Assembly (NCBI RefSeq): GCF_014696355.1
Contig: NZ_JACJQA010000047.1
Span: forward strand, 1 to 38,902
Source of the DNA: Pseudanabaena sp. FACHB-1998
GTDB lineage: Bacteria > Cyanobacteriota > Cyanobacteriia > Pseudanabaenales > Pseudanabaenaceae
Length of the DNA: 38,902 nt
Reading direction: 5' to 3'
Shown here: piece after piece, positions 32,011 to 38,902 of the stretch
Numbering within the stretch: the first letter of the stretch is position 1
How the letters are laid out: each line of letters opens with the position of its first letter
Position numbers and translations under genes: made by a program
The notes under the pieces: generated by a model
Database searches by the model: none
What the model was told of the DNA's origin: nothing
What the model saw: only the letters and a program-made list of their open reading frames with translations

Positions 32011-32589
32011 TGTAAATTGGCAAGATCTGGCTAATCCTTTTTGTAAAAGCTCTTGGTAGATGAGATCCTCAACTTCAAAAGCGCCAAATCTTTCTAAGTG
32101 CGGATTCATTAACTGAGCATCAAATAGAGCATAACCACGCGATCGCAAATGCTCCACTAATTTCACCATCGCCACCTTCGAGCCTTCAGGAATTTTAAAA
32201 AACATGGATTCACCAATAAACATTCCACGAATAGCGATCCCTAAAATTCCTCCCGCCAATTGATCCCCTTGCCAAGTCTCGAAACTATGCGCCCAGCCAG
32301 CTAGATGTAAATCTTGATATAAAGCTATCAACTCTTGCGAAATCCATGTGGTTTCGCGATCGGCGCAGCCCTGTACGACTTGGCTAAAGGCGCTATCAAT
32401 CCTTACTTCAAAACGATTTTGGTTGAGGACACGTTGCAAAGACTTGGGATAACGAAACCGATTATCTAAAGGAATTAAAGTGCGCGCATTGGTGTAGTAC
32501 CACTCGATAGGCTGACCATCCCCTTCAGACATCAAAAAATAGCCTTGGCTATAGCCGTCAATAATGCTACGGATATTAAATCTTTCCAC
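32008..32589 (-). CDS. aat: Leucyl/phenylalanyl-tRNA-protein transferase
   Basis: A 193-aa enzyme that adds Leu or Phe from aminoacyl-tRNA to proteins with N-terminal Arg or Lys, marking them for ClpS/ClpAP-type degradation (N-degron pathway). Hallmarks: AGWAHSFETWQGDQLAGG (about residues 97-114), the GESMFF segment, SKVAMVKLVEHL, and DAQLMNPHLERFGA. It is shorter than the E. coli enzyme (234 aa), as in many cyanobacteria. Convergent with proA, sharing a terminator; a long spacer lies upstream. Confidence 0.93.
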   Translation of the reverse strand: MERFNIRSIIDGYSQGYFLMSEGDGQPIEWYYTNARTLIPLDNRFRYPKSLQRVLNQNRFEVRIDSAFSQVVQGCADRETTWISQELIALYQDLHLAGWAHSFETWQGDQLAGGILGIAIRGMFIGESMFFKIPEGSKVAMVKLVEHLRSRGYALFDAQLMNPHLERFGAFEVEDLIYQELLQKGLARSCQFT

Positions 32590-32787
32590 GAATAGAATTT
32601 CAACTCGTAATTAGGAAACTGATTATTGTCAACTTTACTTGTTTTAGGATCTCTTAATAAATATACATATCCGATCTGTAGTGGTCTACTAAGTAAATAT
32701 GTACTTAAAACGAAAAATGAAATGAAAAATTTATATATATTTTAATTGATAAAAATTTAGCTAAAAACAAGTTACAAAAAGTAAACA

Positions 32788-32970
32788 AAATAAATGGCTT
32801 GCTCTTGTTAAGTATAACTACTTATTAAGAGCAAGCCATTTATTTGTATAAACTGTTTTTAAATGGGTTTTGAAATTCAGAATCTTTAAATAGGCTGATT
32901 CCGTTTGAATGATCATATTTTGCTAGATCTTATACAAAAACTGGGATCGCTTAATATTTTCTTTATAGTT
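32788..32970 (-). ncRNA. Candidate small RNA, tandem copy 1
   Basis: Conserved block 32873-32970 followed, on the minus strand, by a hairpin with perfect 19-bp arms (32827-32845 and 32788-32806) and a T-rich tail. Within the block, ATTCA (32875-32879) pairs with TGAAT (32906-32910), and GAATC (32880-32884) with GATTC (32897-32901), with a CGTT bulge and a 12-base loop. TATGAT on the minus strand (about 32918-32913) could be a -10 box, but that would start transcription inside the block. Strand is inferred from the terminator-like hairpins; the structure itself is strand-symmetric. Confidence 0.4.
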
Positions 32971-33145
32971 TGAACTACCTCTTTAGAATGAGACTAACTA
33001 CCGATCCCGAAACCCTTGAGTAATCAAGATTTTGCTGTAAATAAGCAAAAATACTGATTTTGCCACCTATTTATCCCAGACCTAGCGATTAAGGCTCGTT
33101 TTTTTAAGAGTTAAATATGAAATTTGTGAGAACGGCAATAAAAAC

Positions 33146-33327
33146 AAGTGGCTTCCTAGAGCTAGGTAGAAATTACCACTTGCTTTAGGAAACCACTTAT
33201 TCTTTTTGTTTTTTATTAAGTTGGTATTTAAATTCAGAGCCTATATATATGCTGGCTCCGTTTGAATAATCATATTTTGATAGAAAATCGCACACTTTGG
33301 AGATCGCTTAATATTTTCTTTACGGTT
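33146..33327 (-). ncRNA. Candidate small RNA, tandem copy 2
   Basis: Matches copy 1 without gaps (73 of 98 positions by my count), offset 357 bases. The same stem forms with ATTCA (33232-33236)/TGAAT (33263-33267) and GAGCC (33237-33241)/GGCTC (33254-33258); two pairs differ from copy 1 and both remain paired. The loop length (12) and CGTT bulge are kept. On the minus strand a 13-bp stem with one G.U pair (33198-33186 and 33158-33146) is followed by GTTTTTATT, a good intrinsic terminator. Length and order are nearly the same as in copy 1. Confidence 0.45.
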
Positions 33328-33555
33328 AAGTAAAGTCTTTTTGGATTTGAGTATTTATACTTATTATTTATTGCATTCTAAATGTGATTTTGCAGAATTT
33401 AATATCAATACTGATAGCGAATATGTTGCTCAAATCGTCGTTTTAATTGTTTTCTTAATATACATTTACAAGTTTTTAATTGTTGATTTTTGTATCGATT
33501 TGTTGTGATTAATGTCAATATGTATCACCTACTTAATAATCTAGCTACCTAGAGC

Positions 33556-33610
33556 TAAACCGAAAAAGAGAAATGCAGCGCGAAGCGCTGCATTTCTCTT
33601 TTTTGGTTTA
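33556..33610 (-). terminator. Palindrome downstream of the amylase gene
   Basis: A 26-bp stem with one G.U pair (33556-33581 and 33585-33610) around GAA, with GCAGCGC next to the loop. On the minus strand the trailing arm ends GGTTTA after CTCTTTTTC, a U-rich run. Confidence 0.75.
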
Positions 33611-33620
33611 AGGTATACCC

Positions 33621-33657
33621 AAAAGTAGAAAAAGCGAAACTCACTTTCTCTACTTTT
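33621..33657 (-). terminator. Stem-loop at the amylase stop codon
   Basis: AAAAGTAGA-A-AAAG (33621-33634) pairs with CTTT-C-TCTACTTTT (33644-33657), one mismatch, 9-base loop. It overlaps the stop codon (33650-33652) and ends in TTTT on the minus strand. Two hairpins in a row follow this gene. Confidence 0.65.
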
Positions 33658-35125
33658 TGATCCATACAGAGACTGAACCACCATTACAGCGAAACTCTGC
33701 CCAACCTTCTTCATTGGTGATCACAGGCTCATCTACCTGCTCGGTGATATCGATATAGGTACTATTAGGCTGTCCGACATTCATCCATTTACGACCTTCC
33801 TCACTATTACTTAACACCACGGCCATACCGCCAGCATGTTCTTCATCTCCTAATCTTGTCCAGCCAATCGTATTGGGATGGTCGAAATAATCAATCTGCT
33901 CACCATAGGAATAGGTTTGACGTGCAAAAAGAAACTTATCCAACCAGCCTTGATGACTCTCCATCCAAATTTCATACTCGTTACCATCTTTCCCCTTATC
34001 TTTGTAATGTGCGCCGTAATAATCAGCATAAAAAATACAAGGATATCCTTCTTGTCGCAATAAAATTAGCGCATAGGCAAGAGGCTTAAACCAGTCTTCG
34101 ACAATTGACTCCAAGGATTGTAATGGTTGCGAATCATGGTTTTCAACTAAGGTAACTGCAAGGGTTGGCTGGACTTTGACTAAAGTGTTTTCAAAGATTT
34201 TACTGAGGTCATAGTCTTGCCCAGCTTGACTAGCTAGATGAAAATTCAAGTGCAAAGGCGCATCAAACAGATCGATCTTACCCTCGGTAACCGCAATGAA
34301 ATTATTTAAAGCTTCTACTTCGTAAGACCAATATTCTCCCACCGCAAATAAATCTCGTTTAGCATGGTGACGCACATGCTCTAACCATTCTGGAAAGAAA
34401 CTCGCTGATACATGCTTAACCGCATCAAATCGAAATCCATCAACCTTGGTTGTATCATAAATCCATTCTCCCCAATATTTAAGTTCTCCCTGCACTTCAG
34501 AATTTTGCATGTCAAGGTCGCAACCCATCAAATAATCAAAATTCCCCTTCTCGAGATCAACGTCATTATCAAAGGATTTTCCTTTTAGTAGATAGATAGC
34601 ATCTTCCCCTTCGTTGTAGGCGTTGTAATCAATCCCATCAAAATGCCACCAATGCCATTCCATCGTAGAGTACTTACCCTTACGTCCCTCAAAGGTGAAA
34701 TGAGTCCAAGCTTTGATCTTTTGATATTCGCCGACTGTCTCATGGCGATTTTCCGTACTAAAGGGTGTAGCTTCTACTTCTTCTGGATGGTCCGCTCCCA
34801 TCTTGTGATTAAACACTACATCAGCATAGATCTGGATTCCTGCTTTCTGAGCGGCTTGGATAGCACGAATATATTCGTCTTTAGTACCATATTTAGTTCT
34901 AATGGAACCTTTCTGGTCAAATTCTCCAAGGTCGAATAAGTCATAAGTGCCATAGCCTACATCCATACCACCCGCAGTACCTTTGTATGCAGGGGGTAGC
35001 CATAAGGAAGTAATACCAGCTTTTGCTAATTCTTCAGCTTTTTCGGCTAACTGATTCCATAAGCTTCCGTCATCTGGCAGATACCAGTGGAAGTACTGCA
35101 TCATCACGCCATTCTGATTAGACAT
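33650..35125 (-). CDS. Alpha-amylase, GH13 subfamily 5 type
   Basis: A 491-aa glycoside hydrolase without a signal peptide, hence cytoplasmic, likely cleaving internal alpha-1,4 bonds of glycogen or maltodextrins. It opens with GVMMQYFHWYLPDDG, typical of the bacterial liquefying/cytoplasmic amylase group. The four GH13 regions are visible: DVVFNHKMGAD, GFRFDAVKHVS (nucleophile D), FAVGEYW (acid/base E) and LVENHDSQP (transition-state D). A C-terminal beta domain follows, ending in GSVSVWIKK. I start at ATG 35125 (MSNQNGVMM) with GAGA nine bases upstream; the frame extends to 35152. Confidence 0.92.
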   Translation of the reverse strand: MSNQNGVMMQYFHWYLPDDGSLWNQLAEKAEELAKAGITSLWLPPAYKGTAGGMDVGYGTYDLFDLGEFDQKGSIRTKYGTKDEYIRAIQAAQKAGIQIYADVVFNHKMGADHPEEVEATPFSTENRHETVGEYQKIKAWTHFTFEGRKGKYSTMEWHWWHFDGIDYNAYNEGEDAIYLLKGKSFDNDVDLEKGNFDYLMGCDLDMQNSEVQGELKYWGEWIYDTTKVDGFRFDAVKHVSASFFPEWLEHVRHHAKRDLFAVGEYWSYEVEALNNFIAVTEGKIDLFDAPLHLNFHLASQAGQDYDLSKIFENTLVKVQPTLAVTLVENHDSQPLQSLESIVEDWFKPLAYALILLRQEGYPCIFYADYYGAHYKDKGKDGNEYEIWMESHQGWLDKFLFARQTYSYGEQIDYFDHPNTIGWTRLGDEEHAGGMAVVLSNSEEGRKWMNVGQPNSTYIDITEQVDEPVITNEEGWAEFRCNGGSVSVWIKK

Positions 35126-35529
35126 TGTTAAATTCTCGATGTAATGTATCAAAAGAAATTTAATTATATTAGCAACTTAAAGCTTTAATCTATACACAGA
35201 GAGCTTTCTAGACTTCTAATCCCCCAAATAAATATACAAATCATACATCAAAAATTACATAGGAGGTTCTTATACTCGATCTAGGCTAGAGCTAGTACCC
35301 ATAAAGTTTTGAGCCTATTTTGATTTAGTTTTAACGAGGTGTGCGATCGCATATATATCATCTAAATACTTATTGTTACATTTTGTGTCGTAATTAATCA
35401 ATTCACTCATTTTGTTCATGAAATCGACCATGACTCACCACTATAAAAACCCTATTTGAAGAAAGTTATAAAAATCGCAGGTAACCATAGATACTCCCTT
35501 CTCGTCGAAAAAAATAGACATATAAAACC

Positions 35530-35572
35530 AAGGATTAGTAGTGCGGCGCTTCGCGCCGCACTACTAATCCTT
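35530..35572. repeat. Palindrome in the amylase/clpB divergent spacer
   Basis: Perfect 20-bp arms (35530-35549 and 35553-35572) around TTC, with GCGGCGC next to the loop, identical in core to 14751-14757. Both flanking genes point away. Confidence 0.65.
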
Positions 35573-35625
35573 AGCTGGTAAGGAAGTAGGTAAAAGAACT
35601 AATCGGAAATTCCTAAGGGTTCAAC

Positions 35626-35666
35626 CAAACAAAGGCGATCGCTAAATTAGCGATCGCCTTTGTTTG
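35626..35666. repeat. HIP1-containing 41-bp palindrome
   Basis: Perfect 20-bp arms (35626-35645 and 35647-35666) around a single A. Each arm carries GGCGATCGC, so two HIP1 octamers face each other seven bases apart. It lies 124 bases before the clpB start. Confidence 0.65.
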
Positions 35667-35775
35667 ATTCTGAAATCGCGGCAGCCTAGTACGGAAACAC
35701 ACACTCTTTAACAAGGTAGAACCGATCCCATTAAAAAGTCAGACACTCTAAGATATTCACAGATGTTTAAACCAC

Positions 35776-35782
35776 AGGAGGT
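35776..35782 (+). promoter_or_regulatory. Ribosome binding site of clpB
   Basis: AGGAGGT, a full anti-16S match, eight bases before ATG 35791. It is the strongest such site seen in the window and fixes the clpB start. Confidence 0.85.
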
Positions 35783-35790
35783 AACTCGCG

Positions 35791-38415
35791 ATGCAACCAA
35801 CTAATCCTAATCAATTTACCGAGAAAGCATGGGCAGCGATCGCAAGGACACCCGATGTGGTCAAAGCCGCCCAACAACAACAAATAGAGCCAGAGCATTT
35901 ACTAAAATCCTTGCTAGAAGAAGAAGGGCTAGCATCAAGTATTTTTAGCAAAGCGGGGATTAGTATTCAGCGTTTGCGCGATCGAACCGATGAGTTTATT
36001 AATCGTCAGCCCAAAGTATCTAGCTCAAATACGGCGGTGTACTTAGGCAAAAACTTAGATGTATTACTAGATCGTGCCGACAAGGAACGTAAGAGTTTTG
36101 GCGATGATTTTATTTCCATTGAGCATATCCTCTTGCCCTACTGCAAAGACGATCGCTTCGGCAAATCCCTCTATCAAGAAATGGGACTCGATGAAGCAAA
36201 GCTCCGTAATATTATTCAGCAAGTACGAGGCAGTCAAAAAGTGAATGACCAAAATCCCGAAAACAAATATGAAGCTTTAACTAAATATGGTCGTGATCTT
36301 ACAGAATTAGCCCGTGAGGGTAAGCTCGATCCCGTCATCGGTCGTGATGATGAAATTCGCCGCACGATCCAGATTTTGTCGCGTCGCACTAAAAATAATC
36401 CTGTCTTAATTGGGGAGCCGGGGGTAGGCAAAACGGCGATCGCCGAAGGGCTAGCTCAACGCATTCTTAGTGGTGATGTCCCTGAATCTCTCCAAGATCG
36501 TAAGCTGATTGCTCTCGATATGGGCGGCTTGATTGCGGGGGCAAAATATCGAGGTGAATTTGAAGAAAGGCTGAAAGCGGTTCTCAAGGAAGTTACCGAA
36601 TCAAAAGGGCATATCATTCTATTTATTGATGAAATTCATACCGTTGTCGGTGCGGGAGCTACTCAAGGCGCAATGGATGCAGGTAACTTGCTGAAGCCGA
36701 TGTTGGCGCGAGGTGAGTTGCGTTGTATTGGTGCAACTACTTTGGATGAATATCGTAAATATATTGAGAAAGATGCAGCCCTTGAGCGTCGTTTCCAACA
36801 GGTTTATATCGATCAGCCCAATGTCGAAGATACGATTTCAATTTTGCGGGGCTTGCGCGATCGCTACGAGTTGCATCATGGCGTAAAAATTTCGGATACC
36901 GCCTTAGTTGCCGCCGCTACCCTTTCCAATCGCTATATTAGCGATCGCTTCCTACCTGACAAAGCGATCGATCTCGTTGACGAATCTGCGGCGAAGCTAA
37001 AAATGGAAATCACTTCTCAACCTGAAACCCTTGATGAAATCAATCGTAAGGTAATTCAGCTAGAGATGGAATGTCTCTCTCTCAAAAAAGAAACTGATCG
37101 CGAGTCCCTAGATCGCCTCGAAAAATTAAACAAGGAATTGGGGGACTTGAAGGAAGAACAAACTACTCTCAAGGCTCAGTGGGAAGCAGAGAAACAAGTA
37201 ATCGATAACATCCGTAAACTCAAGGAAGATATTGATCATGTGAATCTAGAAATTCAGCAAGCAGAACGCAATGGCAATGATTTGGCTAAGGCTTCAGAAC
37301 TTAAGTATGGCAAACTTCTCGAACTTCAACGTCAGTTAGAAATTGCGGAAGTCCACCTCAAAGAATCACAAACTTCAGGGCGATCGCTATTGCGTCAAGA
37401 AGTCACAGAAGAGGATATTGCCGAAATCATTTCTAAATGGTCAGGTATTCCCGTTAGCAAGCTGGTGGAATCGGAAAAAGAAAAGCTCTTACAACTTGAA
37501 GATGTCCTTCACGATCGCGTAGTTGGTCAAGAGGAAGCAGTAACAGCAATCGCCGATGCAATTCAGCGATCGCGTGCAGGGCTTGCCGATCCGAACCGTC
37601 CGATTGCAAGCTTTATCTTCTTGGGACCTACAGGTGTCGGTAAAACGGAACTTGCCAAAGCTCTCGCCGCCTATCTCTTCGATACCGAAGACTCGATGGT
37701 GCGGATCGATATGTCCGAATATATGGAGAAGCACAGCGTTTCCCGTTTAGTCGGCGCACCTCCCGGCTATGTGGGCTATGAAGAAGGCGGACAATTAACT
37801 GAAGCCGTGCGTCGTCGCCCCTATGCTGTAATCCTCTTTGACGAAATCGAGAAAGCGCACCCCGATGTATTTAACATCATGTTGCAAATCCTTGATGATG
37901 GTCGTGTTACCGATTCCCAAGGGCGCACTGTTGACTTCAAGAACTCAATTATCATTATGACCAGCAACGTTGGCTCGCAATATATTCTCGATATCGCAGG
38001 AGATGATTCTCGCCATGAAGAAATGCGGGCAAGGGTAATGGAAGCGATGCAATCAAGCTTCCGTCCTGAATTCCTAAACCGTATTGATGAAATTGTGATC
38101 TTCCATGCCTTACGTCGTGAGGAGTTACGCCGTATTGTCAAACTCCAAGTTCAGCGCTTAGAAAAACGTTTAGGCGATCGCCGCATGACTCTAAAACTTG
38201 CGGATGCGGCTCTCGATTTCATCGCTGAAGTGGGCTATGACCCTGTGTACGGAGCGCGTCCCCTCAAACGCATCATTCAGCGACAACTGGAAACCCAGAT
38301 TGCGAAAGGTATTTTGCGTGGAGAATTTAGCGATGGCGACACTATTTTTGTGGATATCGAAAATGAGCGTCTTGCCTTTAAAAGGTTTGCCGCAAATTTA
38401 GCCACTGTTTCTTAA
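35791..38415 (+). CDS. clpB: ClpB disaggregase (ClpB1 type)
   Basis: An 874-aa hexameric AAA+ chaperone that pulls proteins out of aggregates together with DnaK. Order: N-domain with two Clp repeats (about 1-145), NBD1 with Walker A GEPGVGKT (208-215), Walker [10 protein letters not shown] and arginine-rich ALERRFQQV, the coiled M-domain (about 410-530), then NBD2 with [29 protein letters not shown], sensor 1 TSNVGSQ and sensor 2 GARPLKR. The N-terminus [14 protein letters not shown] matches the heat-inducible ClpB1 of cyanobacteria rather than ClpB2. The full M-domain implies coupling to DnaK. Monocistronic, with a terminator after it; no CIRCE upstream. Confidence 0.96.
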   Translation: MQPTNPNQFTEKAWAAIARTPDVVKAAQQQQIEPEHLLKSLLEEEGLASSIFSKAGISIQRLRDRTDEFINRQPKVSSSNTAVYLGKNLDVLLDRADKERKSFGDDFISIEHILLPYCKDDRFGKSLYQEMGLDEAKLRNIIQQVRGSQKVNDQNPENKYEALTKYGRDLTELAREGKLDPVIGRDDEIRRTIQILSRRTKNNPVLIGEPGVGKTAIAEGLAQRILSGDVPESLQDRKLIALDMGGLIAGAKYRGEFEERLKAVLKEVTESKGHIILFIDEIHTVVGAGATQGAMDAGNLLKPMLARGELRCIGATTLDEYRKYIEKDAALERRFQQVYIDQPNVEDTISILRGLRDRYELHHGVKISDTALVAAATLSNRYISDRFLPDKAIDLVDESAAKLKMEITSQPETLDEINRKVIQLEMECLSLKKETDRESLDRLEKLNKELGDLKEEQTTLKAQWEAEKQVIDNIRKLKEDIDHVNLEIQQAERNGNDLAKASELKYGKLLELQRQLEIAEVHLKESQTSGRSLLRQEVTEEDIAEIISKWSGIPVSKLVESEKEKLLQLEDVLHDRVVGQEEAVTAIADAIQRSRAGLADPNRPIASFIFLGPTGVGKTELAKALAAYLFDTEDSMVRIDMSEYMEKHSVSRLVGAPPGYVGYEEGGQLTEAVRRRPYAVILFDEIEKAHPDVFNIMLQILDDGRVTDSQGRTVDFKNSIIIMTSNVGSQYILDIAGDDSRHEEMRARVMEAMQSSFRPEFLNRIDEIVIFHALRREELRRIVKLQVQRLEKRLGDRRMTLKLADAALDFIAEVGYDPVYGARPLKRIIQRQLETQIAKGILRGEFSDGDTIFVDIENERLAFKRFAANLATVS

Positions 38416-38417
38416 TT

Positions 38418-38460
38418 AAAAATATGAGAGGCGGTGCTTCGCACCGCCTCTCATATTTTT
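38418..38460. terminator. Bidirectional palindromic terminator of clpB and the Uma2 gene
   Basis: Perfect 20-bp arms (38418-38437 and 38441-38460) around TTC, with GGCGGTGC next to the loop; AAAAA and TTTTT at the two outer ends give U runs on either strand. It overlaps the convergent stop codon by two bases. Confidence 0.85.
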
Positions 38461-38902
38461 ACTCATCAATACCAAGCGATCGCAGCTTTGCTAGTAATAA
38501 CTCCACCTGTTTTTGAGCAGCATCTGCTCGTTGTTGTTCAGCCTTGGCTTTTTGGCTCTCTATATCAGCTTGTTCATCAGTAGTGAGATAGCGATCGCCT
38601 TTTTCATCAAACCAGCTTAAAACTTCCCGCCGAAAGCGATCGCTTGGCAATACAGCCCGTCCCATCCCTAAGCCGATTTCTGGCATCCACAATGGTTCTC
38701 CAATTTGCAATTGATAATCACCATCCACTAATTTATAAACCTCAAAGGGCAAATGTCCATCACGCCGCCAGAATTGAGGATTATAAATTACATAATACTT
38801 AACCCCTAATTTGCGATAAATCTCTAATTTCTTCTCATACTCATCGCCATAGGTATGGGACACAACTTCTAAGGTCAAAATTGGGGCGGTATAGTCTTCT
38901 TC
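38459..38902 (-). CDS. Uma2-family (DUF820) protein, 5' end outside the window
   Basis: The frame is open from the right edge (38902) to the stop at 38459; the TTG at 38878 is internal, because the upstream codons EEDYTAPI continue the family sequence. Uma2 proteins have a PD-(D/E)XK nuclease-like fold and are present in many copies in cyanobacteria, with unknown function. Visible here are LTLEVVSHTYGDEYEKK (the catalytic-type Glu and Lys region), YYVIYNP, and a C-terminal coiled tail rich in A, E, K and Q (about the last 40 residues). The N-terminal third is missing from the window. Confidence 0.85.
   Translation of the reverse strand, partial: EEDYTAPILTLEVVSHTYGDEYEKKLEIYRKLGVKYYVIYNPQFWRRDGHLPFEVYKLVDGDYQLQIGEPLWMPEIGLGMGRAVLPSDRFRREVLSWFDEKGDRYLTTDEQADIESQKAKAEQQRADAAQKQVELLLAKLRSLGIDE

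Larger units (their letters stand above)
32590..33649. other. 1.06-kb gene-free spacer with tandem structured repeats
   Basis: No ORF with coding character was found on either strand. It holds two direct-repeat copies (32873-32970 and 33230-33327), each with a hairpin to its left (32788-32845 and 33146-33198), and the amylase terminators at the right end (33556-33657). The part between 33330 and 33550 is AT-rich and otherwise featureless to my eye. CCTAGAGCTA occurs at about 33154 and 33548. Confidence 0.7.
35126..35790. other. Divergent spacer between the amylase gene and clpB
   Basis: A 665-base spacer. The left two thirds (35126-35525) are AT-rich with no ORF and no clear signal. Two palindromes lie at 35530-35572 and 35626-35666. 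A strong ribosome binding site for clpB is at 35776-35782. I searched for a CIRCE heat-shock operator (TTAGCACTC and its complement) and did not find it. Confidence 0.55.

Noticed and set aside
32590-33649. CRISPR array in the repeat-bearing spacer
   Set aside because: Only two long imperfect copies 357 bases apart; no short identical repeats with regular spacers.
35640-35790. CIRCE operator expected before clpB
   Set aside because: Neither TTAGCACTC nor its complement is present; control, if any, is by another route.
1-38902. tRNA, rRNA, tmRNA or RNase P genes
   Set aside because: No T-loop/acceptor pattern or long GC-rich structured spacer matching these RNAs was seen by eye; a tRNAscan/Infernal run would settle it.

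Overview
The window looks like a piece of a cyanobacterial chromosome. The HIP1 octamer GCGATCGC and its core recur throughout genes and spacers, GC content is moderate, and several genes belong to typically cyanobacterial families: ycf35, ycf46, a PixD-type BLUF protein, GuaB3, a PEP-CTERM-like secreted protein and ClpB1. A Pseudanabaena-like genus is my guess from overall style; it was not tested.

Layout. 1-113: the end of an IS5-type insertion sequence running off the left edge. 223-4788 (-): a giant hybrid histidine kinase. 5363-6838 (+): tldD. 7222-9702 (+): a second hybrid kinase. 9775-11899 (+): an ABC ATPase, a YbjN-like protein and a lipoate/biotin ligase-family protein. 11855-13110 (-): an RluE-type pseudouridine synthase and a secreted CAP-domain protein. 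13481-14715 (+): a stand-alone EAL phosphodiesterase followed by a stand-alone BLUF photoreceptor. 14955-15137 (+): a 60-residue membrane peptide. 15146-18257 (-): tal, ycf46, ycf35. 18804-20420 (+): an atypical Hsp70. 20451-22198: an ArsR repressor divergent from a YgaP-like rhodanese and a DsbA-fold protein. 22302-26219: two parts of a branched-chain/neutral amino-acid ABC transporter, with a PEP-CTERM-like protein and an L,D-transpeptidase between them. 26607-27770 (+): guaB3. 28210-30338 (+): three response regulators, one a diguanylate cyclase. 30634-32589: proA and aat, convergent. 32590-33649: a 1.06-kb gene-free spacer. 33650-35125 (-): a GH13 alpha-amylase. 35791-38415 (+): clpB. 38459-38902 (-): a Uma2-family gene cut by the right edge.

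Signalling is the strongest functional theme. There are two multi-sensor phosphorelay kinases, three orphan receivers, and genes for both making cyclic di-GMP (GGDEF protein at 28577) and breaking it down (EAL protein at 13481). The second of these is next to a blue-light receptor.

The most unusual layer is non-coding. About thirty long inverted repeats, many perfect over 14-28 bp, sit in the spacers. Most close on a GC-NNN-GC trinucleotide loop while their arms differ from copy to copy. Many mark operon ends and contain the flanking stop codons, so they probably act as terminators. At least four lie between divergent genes, where that role is not possible. One copy has a longer outer shell that also turns up in pieces elsewhere. 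Separately, the spacer at 32590-33649 holds two direct repeats 357 bp apart. Each folds into the same bulged stem, two base pairs are exchanged in a compensatory way, and each is followed on the minus strand by a terminator-like hairpin: a candidate pair of tandem small RNAs.
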